A stretch of 64,000 nucleotides of DNA, taken from JAFGGG01 sp964634205 (GTDB taxonomy: Bacteria; Spirochaetota; Spirochaetia; SZUA-6; RPPD01). The DNA lies in assembly GCA_964634205.1 (NCBI GenBank), contig CAZWKE010000009.1:29276-93275 (forward strand). Direction: 5' to 3'. The position numbers and the translations under genes were made by a program. Shown one piece after another: positions 43,272 through 52,311 of this stretch (position 1 is its first letter; each line of letters opens with the position of its first letter). The notes beneath the pieces were generated by a model. The model did not search any database, was not told the origin of the DNA, and saw only the letters and a list, made by a program, of their open reading frames with translations.

Positions 43272-43772
43272 GTGTTTGACCGTGAGGAAGACGACATGTT
43301 CTCCGATGCCGAACTCCGTGAAACCGTTTACGGAGAGGATATTATCTCTATCCTTTCCTACATGTTCCTGGGGAATACATCAAGGATACTCGAACCGGTA
43401 GACCTTGAACAGATAGAGGGGGAACTGATCTTAAGCAGTATGGACCTGTCCGACCTGGACGGCCTGCAGTTCTGTACGGGAGTGACGAACCTCGATCTTT
43501 CGGACAACAACATAGACAACATCTATGAGGTGGGTTCTCTTTACCAGCTTGAGGAACTGGACCTTTCACACAACAATATCACCGACCTGGAACCGTTGGT
43601 CGGACTTGATAATCTTGAAACCCTCTACATAGACAACAACCGGATAGAGGACATCTCGGTGTTGGCCAAACTTGACGGGTTAAAATTCGTAAGTATGACG
43701 GGAAACCCGGTTAAAAGTATGGACGATATTTACAGGCTCAAGGAAAATGATGTGATTGTGGTATATTATTAA
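43272..43772 (+). CDS. Leucine-rich-repeat protein (SDS22-like)
   Basis: A 166-residue acidic protein with about five 22-residue leucine-rich repeats of the SDS22/internalin-like type: LDLSDNNIDNIYEVGSL, LDLSHNNITDLEPLVGL, LYIDNNRIEDISVLAKL and an end cap VSMTGNPVKSMDDIYRL. The first 55 residues are acidic and not repeat-like. There is no signal peptide. The frame stays open upstream of the GTG with coding-like residues, so the N-terminus may be truncated by the junction near 43190-43210; an alternative ATG at 43296 has GAGGAA upstream. Confidence 0.75.
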   Translation: MFDREEDDMFSDAELRETVYGEDIISILSYMFLGNTSRILEPVDLEQIEGELILSSMDLSDLDGLQFCTGVTNLDLSDNNIDNIYEVGSLYQLEELDLSHNNITDLEPLVGLDNLETLYIDNNRIEDISVLAKLDGLKFVSMTGNPVKSMDDIYRLKENDVIVVYY

Positions 43773-43898
43773 AGACCGAAAACGATCGTCCTGAAGCGGC
43801 CTTTATCGAGGTTCGCCCCGTGGTTGGAGCGGTGGGTAAGGCATGGCTGGACTTTTCGCTTTTCCGCATAATTTCAATTTTGCCGCCTGCCAAGGTTG

Positions 43899-44288
43899 TC
43901 AATACTCATAAAAGATACGCGATTTGCTTAATTCTATTTTTATTTTATCATCATTCTCCAATATCAGATTGACAACCATGCTGTTAAATATTTCTATGCT
44001 TATTATGGTTGATAATGTTTTTCTACAATGTAATATCTCTTGAATTGTTTCATTATTTCGTATAAATGAACTGTAATCCCTGTTCTGCGCAAAGTATTCT
44101 ATAAGCAATTTTATTTTTGCTTTCTTATATTTCTCAAACAATTTACTGGTTTCATCATCTTGTGAAAGGATTTTATAATTTAATAATTCATTCTCATGAG
44201 CGACCAATATATCCAATATTTTTTCCGAGTTATTCCGGCATCCCAATAAGAATAATACGGTGATGAATATAAAACCTATCCTATTCAT
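43899..44288 (-). CDS. Hypothetical lipoprotein
   Basis: A 129-residue lipoprotein when started at MNRIGFIFITVLFLLGC, which follows AGTAGGTAAGAGG. The mature part is helical and charged (ILVAHENELLNYKILSQDD, KLFEKYKKAKIKLLIEYFAQ). A longer in-frame start at 44402 would read through the remnant methyltransferase in another frame and hide the signal peptide, so it is not used. Family unknown. The coding sequence is AT-rich. Confidence 0.65.
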   Translation of the reverse strand: MNRIGFIFITVLFLLGCRNNSEKILDILVAHENELLNYKILSQDDETSKLFEKYKKAKIKLLIEYFAQNRDYSSFIRNNETIQEILHCRKTLSTIISIEIFNSMVVNLILENDDKIKIELSKSRIFYEY

Positions 44289-44307
44289 CCTCTTACCTAC
44301 TATGTTT

Positions 44308-44496
44308 TTACCCTTTCTTTTTAAGGGCAATGACATGCATTCCCGTTCCGCACGCACAATCAAGCGCTGTTTCGACATTGTTGTCTTTGAACAGTTTCTC
44401 AAAGAATCTTATTTCCGTATCAAGCCTTGTGTCCCACGCCGACCGGGTATCATATTTTTTTGTCAGTTCTCCGTACCTAACAACTTCATTCTTATC
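44308..44496 (-). pseudogene. SAM-dependent methyltransferase remnant
   Basis: In one minus frame between purA and the lipoprotein gene the translation reads RYGELTKKYDTRSAWDTRLD, then IRFFEKLF, then motif I of class I methyltransferases (ALDCACGTGMHVIALKKKG), and stops. About 60 of the usual 240-260 residues remain and no start codon begins the frame; an ATG one frame away suggests a frameshift near the 5' end. It directly abuts the purA stop. Confidence 0.7.
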
Positions 44497-45769
44497 TGAT
44501 TATCATCTGCTCCCTTTTCGGGCCGACGGATATCCACTTGATCGGAACTTCAATCATGTCCTCGATTGTTTGAATATAATTTTTTGCCTTGTCCGGAAGT
44601 CCGGTATATTCGGTGATATGTGATATATCTTCTTTCCAACCCTCAATTTCCTGATAAACGGCTTGCGCATTTTCCAGTAAATGCGTAACGGGGAAAGTAT
44701 TGAACTGCTCGTTATCTATTTCATAATGTGTACATATTTTGATTTTATCCAAATACCCTAGGACATCAAGATTGGTAAGCGCCACCTCATTTGCTCCCTG
44801 CGCCGTCAAACCGTGTTTTGTCGCCACACCGTCAAACCAACCGACCCTCCTGGGCCTGCCGGTGGTTGCTCCGTATTCTCCGGCATCCCCCCCTCTTTCA
44901 CGCAGCTCATGCGCTTCAGTTCCAGACAACTCGGTTACAAACGGACCGGCGCCCACACATGATGAATATGCCTTGGTAACGGCGATGATCTTTTTCATCT
45001 CATACGGCGGAACCCCCGCTCCCACGGTTCCGAAACCGGCCAACGGCGAAGACGAGGTAGGAAAAGGATAAATCCCATGGTCCGGGTCCCGTAAAGCGCC
45101 GAGCTGCCCTTCTATTAATATTTCCTTATTTTCTTTTAAAGCGTTATGCAACAGCAGCGTTGTATCTTTTAAAAACGGTTTAATTTGATTCTTGTATGTA
45201 TTACAATAGTTAGTTATTTCTTCGACTGTTAATTGGGCATGCTTGTATAAATGCTGTAATAATACGTTCTTTCGACTTAAAGCGCTCTTTACTCTCTCTT
45301 CCAATCTTGTTTCATCAAATATCTCATTTACCTGAATACCGATTTTTAGATATTTGTCCGAATAAAAAGGAGCAATCCCTTTTTTCGTGGATCCGAAGCT
45401 TTTATTACTCAATCGCTTTTCTTCCAATTCATCAAACAGAATATGATACGGTAACACAACCTGTGCCCTGTCGGAAATAAAAATAGAAGGTGACGGCACG
45501 TTATTCTTTTCCAGGTTTTCCAGTTCATCAAGGAAAACTTCCATATTAAGGGCAACACCAGGACCTAAAATACTCGTTGTATGTTTATAAAAAACACCGG
45601 ACGGCAGTAGATGAAGCGCGAATTTCCCATATTCATTAATAATTGTATGGCCGGCATTGTTACCGCCTTGAAATCTGACGACATAATCCGAGTGCTGTGA
45701 CAGGTAATCGGTTATTTTCCCTTTCCCTTCGTCACCCCAGTTCGCTCCTACAATGGCGGTTACCGACAT
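44492..45769 (-). CDS. purA: Adenylosuccinate synthetase
   Basis: GTP-dependent ligation of IMP and aspartate, the first committed step to AMP. The 425 residues have the usual length and motifs: VGANWGDEGKGKITDYLSQH (phosphate loop with catalytic Asp), RFQGGNNAGHTI, LIEGQLGALRDPDHGIYPF (family GQG position reads GQL), TGRPRRVGWFDGVATKHG and LDVLGYLDKIKICTHYEI. The variant GQLGALRDPDHG in place of the common GQGALLDIDFG is shared by a divergent PurA clade. AAAGGA lies upstream of the ATG and a strong promoter 80-110 bp upstream. Confidence 0.95.
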   Translation of the reverse strand: MSVTAIVGANWGDEGKGKITDYLSQHSDYVVRFQGGNNAGHTIINEYGKFALHLLPSGVFYKHTTSILGPGVALNMEVFLDELENLEKNNVPSPSIFISDRAQVVLPYHILFDELEEKRLSNKSFGSTKKGIAPFYSDKYLKIGIQVNEIFDETRLEERVKSALSRKNVLLQHLYKHAQLTVEEITNYCNTYKNQIKPFLKDTTLLLHNALKENKEILIEGQLGALRDPDHGIYPFPTSSSPLAGFGTVGAGVPPYEMKKIIAVTKAYSSCVGAGPFVTELSGTEAHELRERGGDAGEYGATTGRPRRVGWFDGVATKHGLTAQGANEVALTNLDVLGYLDKIKICTHYEIDNEQFNTFPVTHLLENAQAVYQEIEGWKEDISHITEYTGLPDKAKNYIQTIEDMIEVPIKWISVGPKREQMIIR

Positions 45770-45851
45770 GTTAATTTCCTTTACATTGGATTTTTCTCAC
45801 CATAATTTGCCCGACTTTTTTTACATAATTTCCAATCAACTATTCAGGAAT

Positions 45852-45880
45852 ATTTTATGGGAATGCATACATGGTGTCAA
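45852..45880 (-). promoter_or_regulatory. Sigma-70 promoter of purA
   Basis: Minus-strand TTGACA (45875-45880) and TAAAAT (45852-45857) with a 17-bp spacer; the -35 context is CTTGACACC. The leader is about 75 nt, with no recognisable PurR box or purine riboswitch. Confidence 0.85.
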
Positions 45881-45917
45881 GGTGGCTTATGGGCGGCATA
45901 GTGTAATCAAAATTGCA

Positions 45918-46487
45918 TTATCCCCAACCGTTTCCATCGGTTAATTCAAACTCCAGGTGATACTCCTGACCGGCTTCAAAGGTCACTTTTTCATATTCGT
46001 TGGAAGCTCCGCCCCCCGTAATACCGGGGAAGAGTATGGCTTTGTCTTCAGGATAACCGATATCGGCATTGGTAAGCGGTGCCGCGATAAAACAGACGGC
46101 CGCATAATACGTTCCCGGTTTAATATAATCCTTGAAAACACCCCCGGGTGCTTTATAAATATATTCCAATGCCCATGAAAACTTTTTGCGGTCGTCTTTC
46201 ATAAGCAGGACATCTTTGGTCGCCGGAAAGCGGAGGCTTGTAAAAATCCAGCCCGCGGTCGTTTTCTCGGAATATTTTTCAGGCATTAAGAGAATATAAT
46301 GCCGTATGTTTCCGGCCCGCGTGGTATAGCCGAAGGTTTCACGGTACCATGTCCCCGTATAGGTGATAGTGATTTCAACAAGCGCTTCATGCCGGGGTTG
46401 CTTTGTTTCTTTGCTCACTGATACACAGTCCGTTAATAACTCCGAACATAAAACAATTACCACAAATAAAAATACTTTCTTCACCAT
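45918..46487 (-). CDS. Hypothetical lipoprotein
   Basis: A 189-residue protein with signal peptide VFLFVVIVLCSELLTDC. The mature part is beta-rich (ALVEITITYTGTWYRETFGY, PGTYYAAVCFIAAPL, YEKVTFEAGQEYHLEFEL), suggesting a beta-sandwich. The start may be the ATG at 46487 or the following GTG, since GGGAGG lies only 3 nt before the ATG. Family not recognised. It stands alone between purA and a VOC gene. Confidence 0.65.
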   Translation of the reverse strand: MVKKVFLFVVIVLCSELLTDCVSVSKETKQPRHEALVEITITYTGTWYRETFGYTTRAGNIRHYILLMPEKYSEKTTAGWIFTSLRFPATKDVLLMKDDRKKFSWALEYIYKAPGGVFKDYIKPGTYYAAVCFIAAPLTNADIGYPEDKAILFPGITGGGASNEYEKVTFEAGQEYHLEFELTDGNGWG

Positions 46488-46622
46488 TAACCTCCCTTTA
46501 CGTACGGCGTGCCTGGAATAAATCCAATGCCGGTTTATTTACTTACCGGCTCATTATAGATTATATGCTCTAAATTTGAAGGTAACTTCTGTAATTTATT
46601 TCGTTAATTTATCATTATCTAC

Positions 46623-46656
46623 AATCCTTGGACAACGGATCAATGTCCAACGGATT
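46623..46656 (+). terminator. Orphan hairpin followed by T-run
   Basis: In the 300-bp stretch without genes (46488-46787), AATCC-TTGGACA pairs with TGTCCAA-C-GGATT: 12 bp with one bulged C and a 9-nt loop, followed after 5 nt by six T. It has the form of a terminator for plus-strand transcripts, yet no plus-strand gene precedes it. It may end a small RNA or be the relic of a lost gene. The rest of the stretch shows nothing clear. Confidence 0.4.
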
Positions 46657-46787
46657 GAAGATTTTTTAAGCAGGGCCAAACTTTCCGCTTTAGCTTTTAT
46701 AACCTTCGGGAAGGAGAAGATAGAATATAAACGGGAAATATGTCAATAGGATTAAGTCTATTCTACTTCGGTTTATTATAACCGGGA

Positions 46788-47207
46788 TTATTCATAATTC
46801 GATTTCTGAAAAAACCGCTCGCGGTCCGCTACCCGCCCAATGCCGATCTGCCTGCCGTCGATATCTTCTATTTTAAACTCATAGCTTCCATACGGCTTTA
46901 ATTCCGGTTTATTAATTATCTTTACGCCCTTTTGTGCGAACTCATTGTACAACTCATCCACACTCTCCACCGTATCCGGACAGATATACGCGTCTTCACC
47001 ATTCCCGTACCTCCCCATGTTTGATGCAACCGCACCTTTCTTTTTTTCGACAAGGATGATCTCGATTGAATCCCTGTAAACCGTGGCGAACCTCTCCGCG
47101 CTGTCGGTATGGTCCGAGTACTTGAATCCTAATGTGTTCGCATAGTACTCAAGGGTCTTTTTGACGTTATCCGCAACAAAAACGGGGCAGATTACATTCA
47201 TTGCCAT
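46788..47207 (-). CDS. VOC-family (glyoxalase/bleomycin-resistance fold) protein
   Basis: A 139-residue single-domain VOC protein: ICPVFVADNVKKTLEYYANT, the central ERFATVYRDSIEIILVE and SYEFKIEDIDGRQIGIGR at the end. Metal ligands are uncertain. VOC proteins include glyoxalases, dioxygenases and antibiotic-binding proteins; no specific function can be assigned. AAGGAGCAGCAT precedes the ATG. A fragment with the same DELY.EFAQKGVKII segment lies at 61273-61322. Confidence 0.88.
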   Translation of the reverse strand: MAMNVICPVFVADNVKKTLEYYANTLGFKYSDHTDSAERFATVYRDSIEIILVEKKKGAVASNMGRYGNGEDAYICPDTVESVDELYNEFAQKGVKIINKPELKPYGSYEFKIEDIDGRQIGIGRVADRERFFQKSNYE

Positions 47208-47473
47208 ATGCTGCTCCTTAATACGGGTAGTATATATAATTCACTGAAAAATTAAAACCGTCGTTACAGGCTTTTCGCTTTGCGTAACATTTCACCTACC
47301 GCCTGATAAGCGCGGCGATACTTTCTTCTTAGACGGCGGGTATGCTGCGCCGGCTTTTTTTCTTATTCGCTTGCATCCGCCGGTTCCGATTATATATATT
47401 TAATTATGAGAAAAAGTGGGGGCTGACTCGGGCCGTCCGTTTGCGGAGTGCCCGCGCCCGCCGGGGGAAGTTC

Positions 47474-47932
47474 ATGATTGAGGATTATCTCTCCGCAGAA
47501 GACATCACCTTTGATATTTCCGGAAAAGACAAGTTTGAAATCATCGAAAAGCTCCTGAGCTTTCTTCATGAACGGGGACGCATCAGCGATCTGCACTGCG
47601 CCATCCAGGCCGTGGAACACCGGGAGCGGGTGCGGGCCACCGGGTTGGAGAAGGGAGTGGCCATACCTCACGCCAAACTCGATGAGGACATCCGGATCGT
47701 GGCGGGCATCGCCCGGCTTAAGGAACCGGTTGATTTTCAGGCCGTGGACGGCACCCCCTGCCGACACATCGTCATGATTCTGGCCAAAAGAGTTCCGGGC
47801 GGCGCGGTGCACATCTCCGCACTCAGCACCTTCGCCAGGGTGTTCGTGACGGCGGAACGAATGGCCCGGCTGGATGCCGCCCGCACGCCGGAGGAGTATT
47901 TTACCATTCTCCAGAAAGGCGACCATGCGTAA
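47474..47932 (+). CDS. PTS EIIA (PtsN/fructose-type) regulatory protein
   Basis: A 152-residue stand-alone EIIA domain (PTS_EIIA_2). The start MIEDYLSAEDITFDI follows GGGGGAAG. The phosphorylated His66 is in GVAIPHAKLDED; other family marks are HCAIQAVEHRERVRATGLEKG and HISALSTFARVF. No EIIB or EIIC is encoded nearby. The gene overlaps the start of an NhaD/SLC13-type antiporter by 8 bp, so the EIIA most likely senses PEP/nitrogen status and regulates the transporter, as PtsN does for potassium transport in E. coli. Confidence 0.92.
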   Translation: MIEDYLSAEDITFDISGKDKFEIIEKLLSFLHERGRISDLHCAIQAVEHRERVRATGLEKGVAIPHAKLDEDIRIVAGIARLKEPVDFQAVDGTPCRHIVMILAKRVPGGAVHISALSTFARVFVTAERMARLDAARTPEEYFTILQKGDHA

Positions 47933-49652
47933 GATCATCATCCCGGTGCTGGCCGTCGCGGCGGCGGGCTTTCTGATCGCGCAGTTTGTCGACACCCTGC
48001 TGGCGCTTGCCCTGATCCTGGCCGCCGCCGTCGCGCTGCTGTCGATCGCGGAGGGCGGGGGCGCGCGGCTGAAGATGATCGTCACCTTCAGCCTGGGCCT
48101 GGCGGCCTTCTTCATTTTCGTAAGCCGGCACGGCCTGGCGGCGGCGCCCGGATTTTCCGACATCTCCGAGTTTCAGCTGCTGGCCGAAACCATTCATCTG
48201 AATATTTTTATTTTTCTCTTCGGCCTTTACGTATTCGTCAACTGCCTCTCCTACACCGGAATCGTGGGAGATATCGCCTGGAAGGTGGTCAAGCTTTCCG
48301 GCGGCCGGCTCACCATCATCCTGGTTGCGATCGTCCTGCTCACCTCATTTTTGGCGGGTATTTTCGACGGCGCCACCGTGGCCTCTATCATGGGAATCAT
48401 CACCCTCACCATCCTGCTTTCCGGTGGGATGTCATCGAAAGACATTGTCTCCGTGATGCTCCTGCTGGTTATCTGCACCAACGTGGGAGGTGTCTGGTTC
48501 GTACTCGGAGAGCCGACCAACGTTTTGGCGGCGGAAAAGATGGGCATCAACCCGCTTTTTTTCCTGCGCTACGCCCTCCCCTTCGCGGCGATCGCGGTGG
48601 CTGCCGCCTGTATCGTCGCCTTCCGTGTTGCAGTCCGCAAACCCAAGGTAAGCAAGGAACGGCCGGAGATGGAGGTCCTGCTGGAAGGCATCAGCCTGAA
48701 GCGCGTGCACGCGGGCCACGGCAACCTGCTGGAGACGATGATCAACCTGGGAGAGATCCAGGTGAAAATGATAGGGAAAATCGAGGAGATGATCGACAGG
48801 GGCATACCCGATTTCGACGCCGCCCTGCGGGCGGGGGTACCCGAGGACGTGGTACATCATGCCCTCTCCATCAACCTCAACTCGAAGGAACTTTCCCGGG
48901 GCCTGATCGATTATTGGAACGCCAGGCAGAAAAAGGATCCCATGGCGGAGATCATTATCGGCGATTTGTTGGAGTATGTGCGGGATGAATACAAAAAGCG
49001 GCGGAAAAGCCGGGTGTTCATCTTTACGGGGGCGGGGGTCCTGCTTGTGATCCTGGGCGTCCACTCCTTTTTTCAACAGCTGCCCACCTGGGTCTCCACC
49101 CTTTCCGCGGGGGCGGTGGCCTTTATCGGCATCGGCGCCACCGCCAAACGGAGCATCCTGGGCCAGGCATGGCACGACCTCACCGAGGCCTTCTTCCTGA
49201 TCCCCCTCTTCGGTATCATCTCACTGATAAACACGATGGGGGGATTCGAGCTTATCGGCGAAAAAATCCTGACGCTGGGCGGAACGGCGGTCGGCGGCCT
49301 GACCGTGTTTTTTTCCTCCGGCCTGGTCAGTTCGGTGGCAGACAACATCGCCGTGATGGACGCGGTCACCAACCTGATGGCGCAGTCAGTTCATTGGCAG
49401 TTTTTTTCCCTGGCCGCCATTGTGGGAACCGCGCTCGGCGGGTTCGGCTCGCCCATCGCCTCCGTGCAGGCAATCATTCTCTCCACCCTGATCCGGCGTG
49501 TCTCCAGGATCACCTTTTTCGGCTGGATCAAACGGATCGGCCTGTTTTTCCTGGTACTGGCCGTTTTGTACGCCGCGCTTCTTTTTCTTTTCGACCTTTT
49601 GTCCGTGGTACCGGACGCTCCCCGCGTCGGCACATCGGCCGGGGCGGGGTAA
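47925..49652 (+). CDS. NhaD/SLC13-like sodium-coupled membrane transporter
   Basis: A 575-residue inner-membrane protein of the ion transporter (ArsB/NhaD, SLC13-like) superfamily with about 12 helices. Conserved stretches are ILLTSFLAGIFDGATVASIMG, LLVICTNVGGVWFVLGEPTNV and a second half repeat with FSSGLVSSVADNIAVMDAVTNL and GTALGGFGSPIASVQAI. A 130-residue cytoplasmic insert (about 240-365), helical and charged, separates the two halves and is unusual in length; it could be the docking site for the co-encoded EIIA. Likely role is Na+/H+ exchange. It starts inside the end of the EIIA gene. Confidence 0.87.
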   Translation: MRKIIIPVLAVAAAGFLIAQFVDTLLALALILAAAVALLSIAEGGGARLKMIVTFSLGLAAFFIFVSRHGLAAAPGFSDISEFQLLAETIHLNIFIFLFGLYVFVNCLSYTGIVGDIAWKVVKLSGGRLTIILVAIVLLTSFLAGIFDGATVASIMGIITLTILLSGGMSSKDIVSVMLLLVICTNVGGVWFVLGEPTNVLAAEKMGINPLFFLRYALPFAAIAVAAACIVAFRVAVRKPKVSKERPEMEVLLEGISLKRVHAGHGNLLETMINLGEIQVKMIGKIEEMIDRGIPDFDAALRAGVPEDVVHHALSINLNSKELSRGLIDYWNARQKKDPMAEIIIGDLLEYVRDEYKKRRKSRVFIFTGAGVLLVILGVHSFFQQLPTWVSTLSAGAVAFIGIGATAKRSILGQAWHDLTEAFFLIPLFGIISLINTMGGFELIGEKILTLGGTAVGGLTVFFSSGLVSSVADNIAVMDAVTNLMAQSVHWQFFSLAAIVGTALGGFGSPIASVQAIILSTLIRRVSRITFFGWIKRIGLFFLVLAVLYAALLFLFDLLSVVPDAPRVGTSAGAG

Positions 49653-49869
49653 CGGCGTATTCGAAGTACGGCAGCGTAAAGAAGAATCATTATGTTCCCC
49701 TTTTATTCATCTTTACGGGTGATTTTTGTCACCATTTCGAGTGAATTTCAGAAAAAAGCAGGGAATAAAGACAGGCCGTGCATAGGGAGAAAGCGAAAAA
49801 TTGTATGAAGACAATTTTTGTTGTTCGCATTGCCGTTATGCGCTACCATAAAAGAAAGAGGAGCTTGCC

Positions 49870-51954
49870 GTGAAGACTCATATAAAAACAATTTTTATTG
49901 TGTTATTAATTCTCTTTTGTGGTTTCCCGGCAAACTCCTTTGCCGATTCCGTAGCGGCAAAGAAATACTATGAACTATCCTGGAAATTACTGAGGGCAAA
50001 AAAATATAAGGAAGCTGTTTCCAATGCGAAAAAGGCGGAAGCCGAGGATCCGTCCGACCCGTTTTACGCGTATAATACCGGTGAAATATACTACCGAAGT
50101 TACCACCAGGGGAAATTTTTAGATAAAAAAGTCTTTATGCCCCTGGCGGTCGCATCATTTGAAAAGGCCCTAAGGGCGGGGTATTCCAAAGCGAAATGCC
50201 TTCACTTCCAGGCAAGATGTTATTACCAGATAAATGAATTCGAAAAATCCGAACAGTTATTCCTGCGGGTTGCGGATATCTACCGAAAAGAGATGAAGGA
50301 ATTCGAAAGAAATGATGATAAAAGCAACGCGGCGATTAAAAGACACGAGCTTGCCGACGCCATTCAATGGCTTTCCAAAATTTATGAATACACGGGCGAG
50401 CTGGATAAATATCGCCAGGCCGTGCTTGCGGCATATAAGCTCGATCCCAATAACCAATGGCTTCCGGGGAAAGTAAAAAAATCATACCGTATCAAAGGCC
50501 ACCTGGCACTGGCAAAAGGAGAATACGATAAAGCACTGGAATATTACACAAAAGCGGAGGATAAAAACTGGCAGGAGATCTGCGAAAAAAGAAAAGCATT
50601 GGGCCAAATTCATCCCGAATATACCCATGTGATCCTTGTGCTCTATTTTACCAAAATAACCGCAATAGACGGTTTGGGGAGACTGATCAGCGAACCGGCG
50701 GTCACCGAATCAATGAAAGAAAAATGCCGGATGTGGCAGGGTGCTTTAAAGGCATGGGTGGAAGTGTATTCCGGCGGAAAGTGGACCGTGGAGTTTCGCG
50801 GCATCGATGTGGAAACAGTATATAAGGAAGGGCTCGGCATAAAGCCTTATAGTACCTCATTCATACAAAATACGGAGGATATCTTCAAGGTATATAATGC
50901 TATCGATACGTATGCGGTTGTCAGCCCTTCGGTCAGTCCCGGATACGGCGGCTATGGAAAATTCGAGTTTATCCCCGGTATCTTTCGCGGCAGAAGCAGG
51001 GGATGGTTTCAGGTAAACTGCACCTATCATGAGTTTAATATGTGGCTGCACGAATTCTTTCATGTCATAGAAAAAATGGCAAAAATCAGTCCGGCCCATG
51101 GATTTCGAAAAGACAAGAGAAAATATTTTCCCGGGTGGAAAGGCAAAACCGAAGAAGAATACTATACCTGGCAGTTTCAAACCACACTGCCCAAGGTCGG
51201 GTGGAAAAATTTAACCTTTAAAGACTTCGCGGCGCAGAAACCGCTTTACGGCAACACCTATACATACCTGCATGATTTTTACCTGTCCCTGAAACCGGAA
51301 GATATAATAAATGCGGATAATTATATAAAGGAAGCAAATCAATTCTATAAATCCAAAAACAGCAAGGAAGGGGTTAAAAGGCTCGCGAAAGCCGCGGCGT
51401 TGCGTTCCTTTTTACAGGATGCGCTTAAGCGAATGGTGGATTACTATTCCAGGCAAACCGGGGATTATAACAAGGTATTCTCATACTATGAAAGGGTGGC
51501 GTTGGTTGATAAAGGTCCGAAACTCGGACCATTAAAAATGGAATTGGTTACACCCGTGGAATTCGATAAAAAGACCGGTGAGGTCCGGATCACAACCGCG
51601 AGTGTGTACGGGACAACCGCCGGTATGTGGATCCCGGGTAATATGACGACCACCGGGACCCAATACGAATGGGATGTCACCGATAAGATTACGGGGCCGG
51701 GTGTGTATGAGGTCACCTTCTGGTATTCGGCGGGATGGAAGGCGGTCTCAATAGCATGGGCGGCGTTGTATAACGGTACACAGGAGCTGGCAAAAGATGC
51801 CCACGAGGGATTCAGCGGAAACGTGAAAAAAAATATTACTTACACCCTGGAAATAAAAAAATACGATAAAAACGGCAAATACACCGTCAAGGCCGTGCTG
51901 GCGGGCAGCCGCGGTACCGATTCCACGGGGTTGGTGTTCATAAAAAGGAGATAG
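49870..51954 (+). CDS. Secreted TPR protein with HExxH metallopeptidase-like motif
   Basis: A 694-residue exported protein (signal peptide ending NSFA). Residues 30-235 hold four to five TPR-like repeats (KKYKEAVSNAKKAEAEDPSD, FEKSEQLFLRVADIYRK, GEYDKALEYYTKAED). A central domain follows, with WLHEFFHVIEKM giving H394-E-F-F-H398 and a downstream acidic cluster TEEEYY (428-432), as in gluzincin-type zinc peptidases. The last 130 residues form a beta-sandwich (YEWDVTDKITGPGVYEVTFWYSAG, YTLEIKKYDKNGKYTVKAVL). Start is GTG 49870 behind AGAGGAG. I do not know a family with this layout. Confidence 0.8.
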   Translation: MKTHIKTIFIVLLILFCGFPANSFADSVAAKKYYELSWKLLRAKKYKEAVSNAKKAEAEDPSDPFYAYNTGEIYYRSYHQGKFLDKKVFMPLAVASFEKALRAGYSKAKCLHFQARCYYQINEFEKSEQLFLRVADIYRKEMKEFERNDDKSNAAIKRHELADAIQWLSKIYEYTGELDKYRQAVLAAYKLDPNNQWLPGKVKKSYRIKGHLALAKGEYDKALEYYTKAEDKNWQEICEKRKALGQIHPEYTHVILVLYFTKITAIDGLGRLISEPAVTESMKEKCRMWQGALKAWVEVYSGGKWTVEFRGIDVETVYKEGLGIKPYSTSFIQNTEDIFKVYNAIDTYAVVSPSVSPGYGGYGKFEFIPGIFRGRSRGWFQVNCTYHEFNMWLHEFFHVIEKMAKISPAHGFRKDKRKYFPGWKGKTEEEYYTWQFQTTLPKVGWKNLTFKDFAAQKPLYGNTYTYLHDFYLSLKPEDIINADNYIKEANQFYKSKNSKEGVKRLAKAAALRSFLQDALKRMVDYYSRQTGDYNKVFSYYERVALVDKGPKLGPLKMELVTPVEFDKKTGEVRITTASVYGTTAGMWIPGNMTTTGTQYEWDVTDKITGPGVYEVTFWYSAGWKAVSIAWAALYNGTQELAKDAHEGFSGNVKKNITYTLEIKKYDKNGKYTVKAVLAGSRGTDSTGLVFIKRR

Positions 51955-51974
51955 AGTGAGTCCGTGGGAAAAAA

Positions 51975-52235
51975 CTATTCATCGATTTTTTCAACACCGA
52001 TGACATTCTTTTTTTCGTCGGTAACGTATCTCCCTTTGGGCATATCCAAAATTACATAGTTATTATTCCATTTATCACTCACTACGGCGCATTTCCCGTT
52101 TGGAATATCGAAGGGACCATAGTGAACCGTTCCCCCGGATTTTGTAATTTCTTTCAAAGCTTCATCAACGGAGTCGACCTTAAAATCCACATTCATTTCT
52201 TTTCTCTCGGTCTGCAGTACAACTTCGGATACATC
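51975..52235 (-). pseudogene. VOC-family protein, C-terminal fragment
   Basis: The 86 residues from DVSEVVLQTERKEMNVDFKV to VIGVEKIDE match the last two thirds of the intact VOC protein at 62560-62958 with about nine of ten residues identical. The first 45 residues are missing; the frame upstream is unrelated and overlaps the promoter of the beta-barrel gene. It is a broken gene copy placed between two plus-strand genes. Confidence 0.88.
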
Positions 52236-52311
52236 ACCTGTGTGTGTAAATAAATCGCCCCTGACATTTTTATATGTTATATTATTGGTAGCATATAAAA
52301 AGGAGGACATT

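Noticed and set aside
44289..44402. 38-residue extension of the lipoprotein at 43899
   Set aside because: Those codons are an out-of-frame reading of the methyltransferase remnant; the lipoprotein signal starts at 44288.
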